DNA of 64,000 nt, from NCBI GenBank assembly GCA_023336205.1, contig JALQCR010000028.1, positions 24,184 to 88,183 of the forward strand, written 5' to 3'. The stretch is from Pseudanabaena sp. Salubria-1 (lineage in GTDB: Bacteria > Cyanobacteriota > Cyanobacteriia > Pseudanabaenales > Pseudanabaenaceae). How positions within the stretch are numbered: the stretch's first letter is position 1; each line of letters begins with the position of its first letter. The translations under genes and the position numbers were made by a program. The notes below the pieces were generated by a model. The model searched no databases. It worked only from the letters and a program-made list of their open reading frames with translations, and was not told where the DNA came from. Of this stretch, positions 17,450 through 25,964 are shown piece after piece.

Positions 17450-18315
17450 GTCAAACCCTCAAAGTGGCTCTGATTGGGGCAAATGGGCAGTTAGGCTCAG
17501 ATATTAATAGTCACTTTTCGCAGTGCGACCACTATCAACTGACGGCTCTAACTCGATCTGACATTGACATTAGACAAGCTGACATAGTTGATCAAGTCTT
17601 AACCCGTCAGAAATTTGATGTGGTGATCAATAGTGCCGCCTATGTGCGTGTCGATGACTGTGAGCAGGAAGTGGACACCGCCTTTAATGTGAATGCAATC
17701 GGTGCGTTAAATGTGGCTCGAACCTGTCGTGATATTGGCGCACTCTGTGTGTACATCAGTACCGATTATGTTTTTCATGGCGATCGCCCCCATCCCTACA
17801 CAGAAGCAGATATTCCTAACCCAATTAACATCTACGGCACATCCAAGCTCACAGGAGAATACCTAGTCCAACAAACCACCGCGCGATCGCTAATTTTGCG
17901 GATCTCTAGCGTCTTCGGTAAAGCTGGGGCAAGTGGTAAGGGTGGTAACTTTGTGGAAACAATGATTAAAAAAGCTAAGGCAGGTGATCCACTCAAGGTT
18001 GTCAATGACATATTTATGTCGCCTACCTATACCTATGATGAAGCCAGATTACTCGACGCACTTTTGCAAGAAGGTGCAACGGGACTGATTCATGGAGCTA
18101 ATTCAGGGAGTTGTTCATGGCATGAATTTGCCAGTGCAGTGCTTCGTCTTGCCAATATTCAGTATCCCATTGAAGCTATTCCTGCTGCGGATTTTCCTAC
18201 TAAAGCAACCAGACCAATGAACTCAGCATTAATTAGTGATCGGTTGCCCCAAATTACTGATTTTCAGATGCGTCCTTGGCAAGAAGCAATTGCAGCCTAT
18301 ATTCAAGCCAGATAA
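17446..18315 (+). CDS. rfbD: dTDP-4-dehydrorhamnose reductase
   Basis: Final reductase giving dTDP-L-rhamnose. GANGQLGSDI lies at about residues 10-19, the SDR catalytic YGTSK near residue 128 and the STDYVFHGDRP segment near residue 101. The ATG at 17446, overlapping the rfbB TGA by four bases, is preferred over the earlier ATG at 17434, which lies inside rfbB. A 28-bp perfect palindrome starts on the base after the stop codon. Confidence 0.96.
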   Translation: MSQTLKVALIGANGQLGSDINSHFSQCDHYQLTALTRSDIDIRQADIVDQVLTRQKFDVVINSAAYVRVDDCEQEVDTAFNVNAIGALNVARTCRDIGALCVYISTDYVFHGDRPHPYTEADIPNPINIYGTSKLTGEYLVQQTTARSLILRISSVFGKAGASGKGGNFVETMIKKAKAGDPLKVVNDIFMSPTYTYDEARLLDALLQEGATGLIHGANSGSCSWHEFASAVLRLANIQYPIEAIPAADFPTKATRPMNSALISDRLPQITDFQMRPWQEAIAAYIQAR

Positions 18316-18374
18316 AAACCATAAATCATTTTCAAAGAGGCGCGAAGCGCCTCTTTGAAAATGATTTATGGTTT
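18316..18374. repeat. GC-apex palindrome between rfbD and rfbA
   Basis: Arms 18316-18343 and 18347-18374 are perfect 28-bp complements around loop GAA; the apex is GGCGC-GAA-GCGCC. It begins immediately after the rfbD stop, inside what looks like one pathway operon, so it may set unequal transcript levels rather than end the operon. Confidence 0.85.
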
Positions 18375-18409
18375 ACTCAAAGCCTCAGTAAGCTCTATTA
18401 TTCAAAACT

Positions 18410-19483
18410 ATGAAAGCCCTAATTCTCTCTGGTGGCAAAGGTACAAGGTTACGCCCTCTTACCTATACAGGGGCAAAACAACTCGTCCCCGTTGCCAATA
18501 AACCCATTCTTTGGTACTGCATCGAAAGTATTGTTGCCGCAGGTATCACCGATATCGGCATTGTTATAAGTCCCGAAACTGGCGATGAAGTAAAAAGCAA
18601 AACAGGGAATGGCGATCGCTTTGGCGCAAATATTACCTATATTTTGCAAGATAAACCCGCAGGCTTAGCCCATGCTGTCAAGATCTCCCAGTCATTCCTT
18701 GATGAAGACTCTTTCATAATGTTTCTTGGTGACAACCTGATCGAATCACAACTAGATACATTTTTGACCAATTTCCAGCAAAAACAGCTAGATGCTTTGA
18801 TTTTATTACGTCAAGTCGCTGATCCTAGCGCTTTTGGAGTTGCTACTGTTGACGCGGATGGTAAAGTGATCAAATTAGTCGAAAAACCCAAACAGCCTGA
18901 ATCGAATCTGGCTTTGGTCGGGGTCTATTTCTTTAAAAATACAATTCATCAAGCGATCTCTAATATTGCTCCATCCGCCAGAGGTGAGCTAGAAATTACC
19001 GATGCCATCCAAAATTTGATTGACACTCAAAAAAATGTATCAGCGTCCGAGCTAGAAGGCTGGTGGTTAGATACAGGTAAAAAAGACGATATTCTTGCCG
19101 CTAATCAAATTGTTCTTGATGCCACGCTCAAATCCCAAAATTTTGGCTCAGTCGATGATGATAGTAATATCAGTGGTCGTGTAGAGATTGGTAAAGGCTC
19201 TAAGGTAATTAGCTGCAAAATTCGTGGGCCAGTGATAATTGGTGAAAATTGTCATCTTGAACATGCCTATATCGGTCCCTATACCAGTATTAAAGATCGT
19301 ATTACCATAATCGATACCGATATCGAACATAGCGTCATTCTTAGCGACACCAAAATCACAGGCATTCATCAGCGTATCGTTGATAGTGTGATCGGACAAA
19401 GAGTGTCGATGAAAGTTTCTCCTAAGCGTCCCCAAGCATTGCGTTTTCTGGTTGGTGATGATTCACAACTTGAGATTATGTAA
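18410..19483 (+). CDS. rfbA: Glucose-1-phosphate thymidylyltransferase, long form
   Basis: First enzyme of dTDP-rhamnose synthesis, joining dTTP and glucose-1-phosphate. The N-terminal nucleotidyltransferase motif GGKGTRLRPLTYTGAKQLVP begins at about residue 8, followed by the FLGDNLIES metal-binding segment near residue 105. At 357 residues it is longer than the ~290-residue RmlA because a left-handed beta-helix of hexapeptide repeats (about 245-340) is fused to the C-terminus, as in the StrD-like form. The four rhamnose genes are complete here, so L-rhamnose is a predicted component of the surface glycan. Confidence 0.92.
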   Translation: MKALILSGGKGTRLRPLTYTGAKQLVPVANKPILWYCIESIVAAGITDIGIVISPETGDEVKSKTGNGDRFGANITYILQDKPAGLAHAVKISQSFLDEDSFIMFLGDNLIESQLDTFLTNFQQKQLDALILLRQVADPSAFGVATVDADGKVIKLVEKPKQPESNLALVGVYFFKNTIHQAISNIAPSARGELEITDAIQNLIDTQKNVSASELEGWWLDTGKKDDILAANQIVLDATLKSQNFGSVDDDSNISGRVEIGKGSKVISCKIRGPVIIGENCHLEHAYIGPYTSIKDRITIIDTDIEHSVILSDTKITGIHQRIVDSVIGQRVSMKVSPKRPQALRFLVGDDSQLEIM

Positions 19484-19492
19484 ATTAAAACA

Positions 19493-19717
19493 ATGGGTAA
19501 TATGAGTAAGGATAAAGCAAGTGAATTTATTACTATTCTGAGAGAACTTATAAATCTAGAGGAAAGTGATGCTAAATATTACTTATTTCAGTTCCAAAGT
19601 CTTGCTAGTGAAAGTCAATATCTAGATCTTTATGATCTCCGCACTAAACATGTACCAGCTTTGCTAACATTCTTTTGTCAAAACTACGCAATTGTTGCGA
19701 GAAAAAATAAAGCTTAG
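19493..19717 (+). pseudogene. Internally deleted class I methyltransferase remnant
   Basis: A 74-residue frame whose first ~50 residues (ELINLEESDAKYYLFQFQSL, then YLDLYDLRTKHV) match the start of the methyltransferase at 30466-31230 (ELVNLQTENPNYQLLQFKSL, HLYNLLLRYV). Its last residues, FCQNYAIVARKNKA, match that protein's C-terminal end (ICQNYWFVARKVS). The whole SAM-binding core, about 180 residues, is missing between them. It is best read as a copy reduced by an in-frame internal deletion; without motif I it cannot methylate. Confidence 0.75.
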
Positions 19718-19773
19718 ATAGACCGAATAAATTTTATAAAATCTTATTTAGATAGTGTCATTTGAGATTTGTC

Positions 19774-20637
19774 ATGTATCAACCAATTCATCCGCGATCG
19801 CCCCTAGAGACAATGCCCACGATGTACGATTTACCAAGTGAGTTGGTAGGAGAGTCTGGTTTGCCTGACGAATTTCATTGCATACAGGCAGATTTACTCA
19901 GTGAGACCTGTCAACCTGTGGGCTATTCGCCAGAAGAGATTCTGCTCGCAAGCGATCTAAATCTGTATTACGATCCCAGACATACACAGTGGTACAAGCG
20001 CCCCGATTGGTATATGGTTCTCGGTGTGCCACGAGCATCTCAACAGCAAGAGTTAAGGCTTAGTTATTTGATATGGCAAGAAGGCGTTACTCCATTTTTA
20101 ATAGTTGAGTTACTTTCTCCTGGGACTGAAGATGATGACTTAGGACAAAGGCTCAGAGAGGTCAATCAGCCACCGACCAAGTGGGAAGTGTATGAGCGGA
20201 TTTTGCGCGTTCCTTACTATGTTGTCTACGATCGCTACGAAAATAATCTGCGTGCTTTTGAAATTTCCGCTAATGTTTATAAACCAATTCCCATAGTAGG
20301 ACAGCGTTTTTGGATGCCGAGTCTAGGGCTAGGGCTAGGGCTATGGAGAGGGATTTATCAAGGTACTGAGGGACTGTGGCTACGGTGGTATGACGAAGCT
20401 GGTTGGGTTCCAACTTTGGTGGAAAAGGCTGAGGCTGAGAGCCGAAGGGCTGAGGTGGAAAGTCAAAGGGCTGAGTTTGAGCGTAAAAAAGCAGCATTTG
20501 AGTATGAAAGGGCGGAGTTTGAAAGGGAAAGGGCTGAGTTTGAGCGTAAAAAAGCTGAAGCTGAAAGGCATAAAGCCAGTAAGTTGGCGGAATACCTGAT
20601 ATCGCAGGGTATCGATCCTGATAAGTTACCTATTTAA
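19774..20637 (+). CDS. Uma2 family protein with charged coiled-coil tail, paralogue 1
   Basis: The Uma2/DUF820 PD-(D/E)XK-like fold spans about residues 15-205: PEEILLASDLNLYYDPRH, then RPDWYMVLGVP and the catalytic-type FLIVELLSPGTEDDDLG. A tail of repeated AEFERKKAEAE-type heptads (about 215-270) forms a probable coiled coil before the conserved end SQGIDPDKLPI. The ATG at 19774 is used because three paralogues share MYQPIHPRSPLETMP/MYQPIDPRSPLETMP there. It is followed by a retropepsin-like gene, an arrangement repeated at 24605-25870. The 30 bases before the start resemble the end of wzt (TTTAGATAGTGT). Confidence 0.85.
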   Translation: MYQPIHPRSPLETMPTMYDLPSELVGESGLPDEFHCIQADLLSETCQPVGYSPEEILLASDLNLYYDPRHTQWYKRPDWYMVLGVPRASQQQELRLSYLIWQEGVTPFLIVELLSPGTEDDDLGQRLREVNQPPTKWEVYERILRVPYYVVYDRYENNLRAFEISANVYKPIPIVGQRFWMPSLGLGLGLWRGIYQGTEGLWLRWYDEAGWVPTLVEKAEAESRRAEVESQRAEFERKKAAFEYERAEFERERAEFERKKAEAERHKASKLAEYLISQGIDPDKLPI

Positions 20638-20652
20638 ATGAGGTGTATCGTT

Positions 20653-21102
20653 ATGACTTCTATACTCAATCTGACAAAAACAATGGGCAAGGTTTATACA
20701 AAACTGACTGTTACCAATCGTGGCGATCAGTTTTTGGCAAAGCGCGGAATAGTTAGTGAAGAACAAGTGCGATCAATAACTATCGATCAAGTATTGGTTG
20801 ACACTGGCGCAACGACTTTGTGCTTGCCAGCAGAAATTATTGAGATGTTAGGCTTAGAATTGCTGAAAAAAGTTGATGTAGCCACAGCGATGGGACTTGG
20901 CAAAGCAAATATTTATAGAGATGCAACAATTTTTTTACACGGTCGAGAGGGGACATTTGAGTGTTTGGAGTTGCCAAGAGGTTGTGATGCTTTGTTGGGT
21001 GTCATCCCTTTGGAAATGTTAGGTTTGGAACCAGATTTGCAAAATCAAACATTGAGAGTTTTGCCATCGGAGACTGTTGATACTTATTTGACGATTCTTT
21101 GA
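20653..21102 (+). CDS. Retropepsin-like aspartic protease, paralogue 1
   Basis: A single-domain clan AA aspartyl protease-like protein of 149 residues. The catalytic-type DTG triad is seen in QVLVDTGATTLCLP (about residues 46-59), with the matching hydrophobic-hydrophobic-Gly ALLGVIPLEMLGL near residue 117. It would be active as a dimer, like retroviral proteases. The ATG at 20653 (MTSILNLTKTMGK) is shared with the paralogue at 25421. Its substrate is unknown. It follows the Uma2 gene by 15 bases, so the two are probably co-transcribed. Confidence 0.8.
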   Translation: MTSILNLTKTMGKVYTKLTVTNRGDQFLAKRGIVSEEQVRSITIDQVLVDTGATTLCLPAEIIEMLGLELLKKVDVATAMGLGKANIYRDATIFLHGREGTFECLELPRGCDALLGVIPLEMLGLEPDLQNQTLRVLPSETVDTYLTIL

Positions 21103-21145
21103 CGCTTTCTAGCAAAGCCTATTGGGGAAATCCAAAATCTTTCTT

Positions 21146-21220
21146 GTAGGGTGTGTTAGCGCAGCGTAACGCGCCATCTTACAGATGGGACGGTGCGTTG
21201 CTACGGCTAACACACCCTAC
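21146..21220. repeat. Imperfect inverted repeat GTAGGGTGTGTTAGC
   Basis: GTAGGGTGTGTTAGC at the left (21146) and GCTAACACACCCTAC at the right (ending 21220) enclose a GC-rich centre with CAGCGTAACGCGCC. This form is a common dispersed repeat of cyanobacterial genomes (from general knowledge). It lies between the protease gene and wzm and is missing from the second copy of this junction at 25871-25964. Confidence 0.75.
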
Positions 21221-21352
21221 CTACATGTATATAATTTGACGGAAATTCTAATTAGCCGACAGACTGCGAGAAATTATCCAAATAGCCCCAAATGCAATTA
21301 ATATAGTCGATACATTCAAGCCCAAAAGATCATAACGAGGTATTGACTCCTG

Positions 21353-22159
21353 ATGAGTCTGTCATTAAGCAATAAGTACATCAGCAAAGATTTACAACAT
21401 TACCTAGAACTATTGCAGGTCTTGGTGGGGCGCAATCTGAAGGTGCGTTATCGAGGTTCGTTTTTGGGAATCTATTGGTCATTGCTGAATCCCTTAATCA
21501 TGACTGGTCTATATACGGCGATTTTTTGGGCGACCTTTGCCAAGTACTATAATGACTCGATTGTGAATTATGTTTTGGCGGCTTTGACGGGGTTGATTGT
21601 AATTAATTTTTTCTCGGCTTCAACTATGCAAGCTTTGACCAGTGTGGTTGGGAATGGGGCTTTATTAAATAAGATCCGTTTGCCAGTGAGTGTTTTTCCT
21701 GTTTCGATGATCACAGCAAATGTGTTTCAGTTTTTGATGGGGGCATATCCGTTACTAGCGATTGTGGCTTTAATCAAGTCCCACAATTTACTTAATGTTT
21801 TTGCCATACTCCTACCATTTCTTGCCCTAGTAATGTTTTGCGTGGGTGTAGGCTTTTTTGTCAGCGCACTTTATGTGTTTTTTCGGGATTTGCCCTATTT
21901 CTACGAGCTAATTACCTTTATGCTCTGGATTAGTAGTCCAGTCTTTTATCCTGCGGCGATTGTGCCACACGCTGTTAAACCATTTCTGAGTATTAATCCG
22001 CTGTCGCCGATCATTGAAAGTCTGCGACAGATTACGCTCTCTGGCAATTTTCCTGATGTGATGATGGTGGCTAGTGCTTTATTAAGTGGTACGATCTTTG
22101 CGGTTTTGGGTTGGGCTTATTTTCACCACTCGCGATCGCAGTTTATGGACTTGTTATAG
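21353..22159 (+). CDS. Polysaccharide ABC exporter, permease subunit (Wzm-like)
   Basis: Inner-membrane half of an ABC-2 type polysaccharide exporter (Wzm/TagG/RfbA family). The 268 residues include the cytoplasmic amphipathic start LLQVLVGRNLKVRYRGSFLG, the family hallmark SLLNPLIMTGLYTAIFW (about 44-60) and about six membrane helices, with the conserved region FYPAAIVPHAVKPFLSINPL near residue 200. wzt follows without a gap. It probably moves undecaprenyl-linked glycan, likely containing rhamnose, across the membrane. Its first 52 codons are duplicated as a fragment at 25965-26123. Confidence 0.92.
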   Translation: MSLSLSNKYISKDLQHYLELLQVLVGRNLKVRYRGSFLGIYWSLLNPLIMTGLYTAIFWATFAKYYNDSIVNYVLAALTGLIVINFFSASTMQALTSVVGNGALLNKIRLPVSVFPVSMITANVFQFLMGAYPLLAIVALIKSHNLLNVFAILLPFLALVMFCVGVGFFVSALYVFFRDLPYFYELITFMLWISSPVFYPAAIVPHAVKPFLSINPLSPIIESLRQITLSGNFPDVMMVASALLSGTIFAVLGWAYFHHSRSQFMDLL

Positions 22160-22900
22160 ATGACGGAAGAAGCGATTCGATTAGATCAAGTTTGTCTGTG
22201 GCGTAGGACTCAAGAGGAGTTTTCCTATGACCTTAAGAAAACGGTTTTATCTTTTTTTGGGGGGAAATATCGTCAGCCAGCTAAGAAATTAGTTTTGGAT
22301 AAGATAGATTTAGTGGTACAGAAGGGAGCAAAAATTGGCATCATTGGCAGCAATGGGGCAGGGAAGTCTACTCTTTTAAAAGTAATTTCGGGGATTTTGC
22401 AGCCAACTACTGGCACGGTGCGAGTCCGTGGTCAGATTGCGCCTTTGATTGAGCTAGGTGCGGGTTTTGACTCAGAAATCTCAGTTATGGACAATATTCT
22501 TCTCTATGGAGTCCTGTTAGGATTTTCGCGGGAGGAAATGAAGGAAAGGATCGACTCTATTCTTGATTTTGCGGAGTTAGAAGACTATCGATTTATACCT
22601 GTTAAGGGCTTATCTTCGGGGATGGTGGCAAGACTAGGCTTTGCGATCGCTACTGATATCCAACCAGAAATATTAATTCTTGATGAAGTCTTGTCTGTGG
22701 GCGATGAGAGCTTTAGAAATAAATGCCAACGCCGCATTGATAAATTTTGGGAATCCCATGTCACGATTTTGGTGGTGTCGCACTCAATGGATTTTATTCA
22801 AAGCTCTTGTGATCAGGCGATTTGGCTCAGCAAAGGTGGTCTGAAATTAGCGGGAGACTCGAAAGAGGTTGTAAAATCCTATTTAGATAGTGTTACTTGA
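22160..22900 (+). CDS. Polysaccharide ABC exporter, ATPase subunit (Wzt-like, short form)
   Basis: Partner ATPase of the permease immediately upstream (adjacent codons). Walker A is GSNGAGKST (about residues 60-68), the signature helix LSSGMVARLGFAIA, Walker B ILILDEVLSVGD and the switch histidine in VSHSMDF. At 246 residues it has no C-terminal carbohydrate-binding domain, unlike the long Wzt at 34111. The last ~86 codons occur again as an isolated fragment at 24334-24591. Confidence 0.93.
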   Translation: MTEEAIRLDQVCLWRRTQEEFSYDLKKTVLSFFGGKYRQPAKKLVLDKIDLVVQKGAKIGIIGSNGAGKSTLLKVISGILQPTTGTVRVRGQIAPLIELGAGFDSEISVMDNILLYGVLLGFSREEMKERIDSILDFAELEDYRFIPVKGLSSGMVARLGFAIATDIQPEILILDEVLSVGDESFRNKCQRRIDKFWESHVTILVVSHSMDFIQSSCDQAIWLSKGGLKLAGDSKEVVKSYLDSVT

Positions 22901-22908
22901 GGCTAGTC

Positions 22909-23646
22909 ATGTATCAGCCAATTCATCCGAGATCGCCCCTTGAGACGATGCCTACGATGTACGATTTGCCAAGTGAGTTAATAGGAGAGTCTGGGTTGCC
23001 TGACGAATTTCATTGTATCCAAGCAGATTTACTCAGTGAGACTTGTAAGCCTGTGGGTTATTTACCAGAAGAGATCTTACTGGCGAGTGATCTCAATCTT
23101 TATTACAATCCTCGTCAGACGAAGTGGTACAAGCGGCCAGACTGGTACATGGTTTTGGGTGTGCCAAGGGCAAATCAACAGGAAGAATTAAGGCTGAGTT
23201 ATTTAATTTGGCAAGAAGGGGTAACGCCTTTTTTGATCGTGGAGTTATTGTCCCCTGGCACTGAGAATGAAGATTTAGGGCAAAGGCTGAGAGAAATAAA
23301 TCAGCCGCCGACCAAGTGGGATGTCTATGAGCGGATTTTACGAGTTCCTTACTATGTTGTCTATGATCGCTACGAAAATAATCTCAGAGCCTTTAAGATT
23401 TCGGGTATGTGCTATGAGCCAATTGTGATCACCGAAAACCGCTTTTGGCTAAAAGAGATCGATTTGGGTTTAGGGCTATGGCAAGGCAGTTATCAAGGAA
23501 CTGAAGGGCTATGGTTGCGTTGGTATGACCAGACTAGCTGGATTTCAACGTCAGCAGAGAGGGCTGAGGCTGAGGGGCAAAGGGCTGATAAGTTGGCGGC
23601 TTATTTGAGATCGCAAGGCATTGATCCTGATAATTTACCTATTTAA
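22909..23646 (+). CDS. Uma2 family protein, paralogue 2 (short tail)
   Basis: Closely similar to the Uma2 proteins at 19774 and 24605 from the start (MYQPIHPRSPLETMPTMYDL) to the end (SQGIDPDNLPI), with the same FLIVELLSPGTENEDLG active-site region. It has only a short AEAEGQRAD segment instead of the long heptad tail. At 245 residues it begins nine bases after the wzt stop. No protease gene follows this copy; instead a nucleotidyltransferase-like gene starts six bases later. Function unknown beyond a likely nuclease fold. Confidence 0.85.
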   Translation: MYQPIHPRSPLETMPTMYDLPSELIGESGLPDEFHCIQADLLSETCKPVGYLPEEILLASDLNLYYNPRQTKWYKRPDWYMVLGVPRANQQEELRLSYLIWQEGVTPFLIVELLSPGTENEDLGQRLREINQPPTKWDVYERILRVPYYVVYDRYENNLRAFKISGMCYEPIVITENRFWLKEIDLGLGLWQGSYQGTEGLWLRWYDQTSWISTSAERAEAEGQRADKLAAYLRSQGIDPDNLPI

Positions 23647-23652
23647 AAATCT

Positions 23653-24279
23653 ATGACGTTAGTTGCTGATCCGCATTGCCAAAAACGCAAGCAATTTATT
23701 AGTTTGGTGATGAAATATGTCAAGAAAGGGGCAGGAAGCAGCATAGAATTTTTGAATAGTCGGAGTTGGACTTATGCTGTGACAAATCTCAATGACATTA
23801 TTAAACAAGCTGCTTTTGTGATTGTTGGTGGCGTGGCTACGAGGCTATATATGCCTGAAAGAATGACGCTTGATTTAGATATTTTGGTCAAAGCTGAGGA
23901 TGCCCAGTTAATATATGAAGATCTTTACCGAGCCAAGGGGCAAAAAATTGGAGTTTTAAGTATTGCTGGCACGCAATGGCGATTAGCTGATGGCACGTCT
24001 TTGGATGTATTGGAGTTTGATGGAGATTGGGTAACGGAGGCGATTAATAGTCCGAATTATGCCCCAGATGGATTGCCAGTAGTTGATTTACCTTATTTGG
24101 TTTTGATGAAACTGATAGCAGGGCGTAGCCAAGATATTGCAGATATTAGTCGGATGTTGGGTGTTGCGGAAGATTGGCAGTTACAGCGAGTAAATGTGGT
24201 GATCGGTCAGTATTTGCCTAGTGCGATCGATGATCTAGAGAGTTTGCTTGTTTTGGGTAAGCTAGAACAAGGTTTATAG
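23653..24279 (+). CDS. Nucleotidyltransferase-fold protein (AbiEii/MNT-like), unknown function
   Basis: The 208 residues contain a nucleotidyltransferase-type core: FVIVGGVATRLYMPERMTLD, where the GG, the R/K and the D-L-D of LDLDILVKAED (about residues 56-83) match the G-S/G and D-x-D pattern of the superfamily, then LDVLEFDGDW and a helix LVLMKLIAGRSQDIADI. Such domains occur in AbiEii- and MNT-type toxin-antitoxin partners, but no partner toxin is recognisable beside it. It lies six bases after the Uma2 gene, so the two may work together. The specific function is unknown. Confidence 0.6.
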   Translation: MTLVADPHCQKRKQFISLVMKYVKKGAGSSIEFLNSRSWTYAVTNLNDIIKQAAFVIVGGVATRLYMPERMTLDLDILVKAEDAQLIYEDLYRAKGQKIGVLSIAGTQWRLADGTSLDVLEFDGDWVTEAINSPNYAPDGLPVVDLPYLVLMKLIAGRSQDIADISRMLGVAEDWQLQRVNVVIGQYLPSAIDDLESLLVLGKLEQGL

Positions 24280-24333
24280 CTGATGCTAGAGTTTGGCATT
24301 AAGCAGAGAGCAAAAAAATCTAGTAAAAATTTT

Positions 24334-24591
24334 GCGATCGCTACAGATATCCAACCAGAAATATTAATCCTCGATGAAGTTCTGTCCGTGGGCGATGAAA
24401 GTTTTAGAAACAAATGCCAACACCGCATTGATAAATTTTGGGAATCTCATGTGACGATTTTGGTGGTATCGCATTCGATGGATTTTATTCAAAAGTCCTG
24501 TGACAAATCAATCTGGCTCAAAAATGGGCATATCCAATTAGAGGGTGAATCGGGAGATGTTGTAAAATCTTATTTAGACAGTGTTGCTTGA
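24334..24591 (+). pseudogene. Wzt ATPase 3' fragment (duplication remnant)
   Basis: From FAIATDIQPEILILDEVL to DVVKSYLDSVA this is nearly identical to the last third of the short Wzt at 22160 (Walker B and switch histidine only). A frame opening at 24283 gives 102 residues, but Walker A and the signature motif are absent, so it cannot be an ATPase. It marks the left junction of a duplicated wzt-tail/Uma2/protease/wzm-head block. Confidence 0.85.
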
Positions 24592-24604
24592 GGCTAGTCT
24601 TGCC

Positions 24605-25405
24605 ATGTATCAGCCAATTGATCCGCGATCGCCACTAGAGACAATGCCGACAATGTACGATTTACCTAGTGAGTTGGTAGGAGAGTCTGGTTTGCCTGAC
24701 GAGTTTCATCTTATACAGGCGGCGTTGCTAACAGAGACATGCCAGCCAATTAATTATTCACCAGAAGAGATTTTACTGGCAAGCGATCTTAATCTTTATT
24801 ACGATCCTAGACATACTAATTGGTATAAGCGTCCTGATTGGTATATGGTTGTGGACTTGCCAAAAGTTACGCCACAACCAGAAATGAGACTGAGCTATTT
24901 GGTATGGCAGGAAGGGATTGCCCCTTTTGTGGTGGTTGAGTTGTTATCACCTGGGACAGAATCAGAAGATTTAGGACGAAGATTACGGGAGATAAATCAA
25001 CCTCCGACTAAGTGGGAAGTTTACGAACGGATTTTGCGAATTCCCTACTATGTTGTTTACGATCGCTACGAAAATAATCTTCGAGTTTTTAAAATTTCAG
25101 GAAGTTGCTATGAAGCGATCACTTTACCTGAAAATCGTTTGTGGATCGAAAATTTAGGACTGGGCTTAGGCTTATGGCAGGGTATTTATCGTAATTTTTC
25201 GAGTTTATGGTTACGTTGGTACGATCGCGCAGGTTGGATACCAACTTTAGCGGAGAAAGCTGAGGCTGAGAGCCAACGGGCTGAGGCTGAGAGCCAACGG
25301 GCTGAGGCTGAGAGCCAACGGGCTGAGGCTGAGAGCCAACGGGCTGATAAATTAGCGGCTTATTTGCGATCGCAAGGTATCGATCCTGATAATTTACCTA
25401 TTTAA
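24605..25405 (+). CDS. Uma2 family protein with tandem heptad repeats, paralogue 3
   Basis: Third member of the locus-specific Uma2 group. The core carries FVVVELLSPGTESEDLG, and the start MYQPIDPRSPLETMP defines the ATG at 24605. The C-terminal tail holds four exact seven-residue units AEAESQR encoded by four 21-bp DNA repeats, then the shared end RSQGIDPDNLPI. Repeat number is likely to vary between strains by slippage and would change coiled-coil length one heptad at a time. The retropepsin-like gene follows 15 bases later. Confidence 0.85.
   Translation: MYQPIDPRSPLETMPTMYDLPSELVGESGLPDEFHLIQAALLTETCQPINYSPEEILLASDLNLYYDPRHTNWYKRPDWYMVVDLPKVTPQPEMRLSYLVWQEGIAPFVVVELLSPGTESEDLGRRLREINQPPTKWEVYERILRIPYYVVYDRYENNLRVFKISGSCYEAITLPENRLWIENLGLGLGLWQGIYRNFSSLWLRWYDRAGWIPTLAEKAEAESQRAEAESQRAEAESQRAEAESQRADKLAAYLRSQGIDPDNLPI
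25259..25342. repeat. 21-bp tandem repeat, four exact copies
   Basis: Four identical 21-bp units beginning GCTGAGGCTGAGAGCC encode one coiled-coil heptad each in the third Uma2 paralogue. The identical DNA suggests recent amplification. Confidence 0.9.
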
Positions 25406-25420
25406 ACGAGATGTATCGCT

Positions 25421-25870
25421 ATGACTTCTATACTCAATCTGACAAAAACAATGGGCAAAGTTTATACAAAACTGACTGTTACCAATCGTGGCGATCAGTT
25501 TTTGGCAAAAAGAGGACTAGTTAGCGAGGAAAAAGTGCGATCGCTGACTCTTGAGCAAGTACTGGTCGATACTGGCGCAACGACCTTGTGCTTGCCAGCA
25601 GAAATTATCGAGAAGTTGGGGTTGGAGCTACTGAAAGAGGTTGATGTTGCCACAGCGATGGGTTTGGGTAAAGCAAGGATTTTTCAAGACGCTAAAATTT
25701 CTGTACATGGCAGGGAGGGAACATTTGAGTGTCTAGAGCTACCGAAAGGTTGTGATGCTTTGTTGGGTGTCATTCCTTTAGAAATGTTAGGTCTGGAACC
25801 AGATTTACAAAATCAAACCTTGAGGGTGTTACCATCGGAGACTGTTGATACTTATTTGACTATTCTCTGA
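25421..25870 (+). CDS. Retropepsin-like aspartic protease, paralogue 2
   Basis: Close paralogue of the protein at 20653 with the same length (149 residues), the same start MTSILNLTKTMGKVYTKL, the catalytic QVLVDTGATTLCLP and the end SETVDTYLTIL. Most differences are conservative (for example IVSEEQ to LVSEEK), which suggests selection on both copies. It again follows a Uma2 gene by 15 bases and again precedes a wzm start, here truncated. Confidence 0.8.
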   Translation: MTSILNLTKTMGKVYTKLTVTNRGDQFLAKRGLVSEEKVRSLTLEQVLVDTGATTLCLPAEIIEKLGLELLKEVDVATAMGLGKARIFQDAKISVHGREGTFECLELPKGCDALLGVIPLEMLGLEPDLQNQTLRVLPSETVDTYLTIL

Positions 25871-25964
25871 TCGTTAACCTTAGGTTTCGGAATGGACACG
25901 AATAATCCTATGATAGCCTGTAAATTTAAATTAACTGCGTTTAACTATGAGGTATTGACTCCTG

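Noticed and set aside
25259..25342. Possible CRISPR-like array
   Set aside because: The 21-bp units are directly tandem without spacers and are in frame in a coiled-coil coding region.
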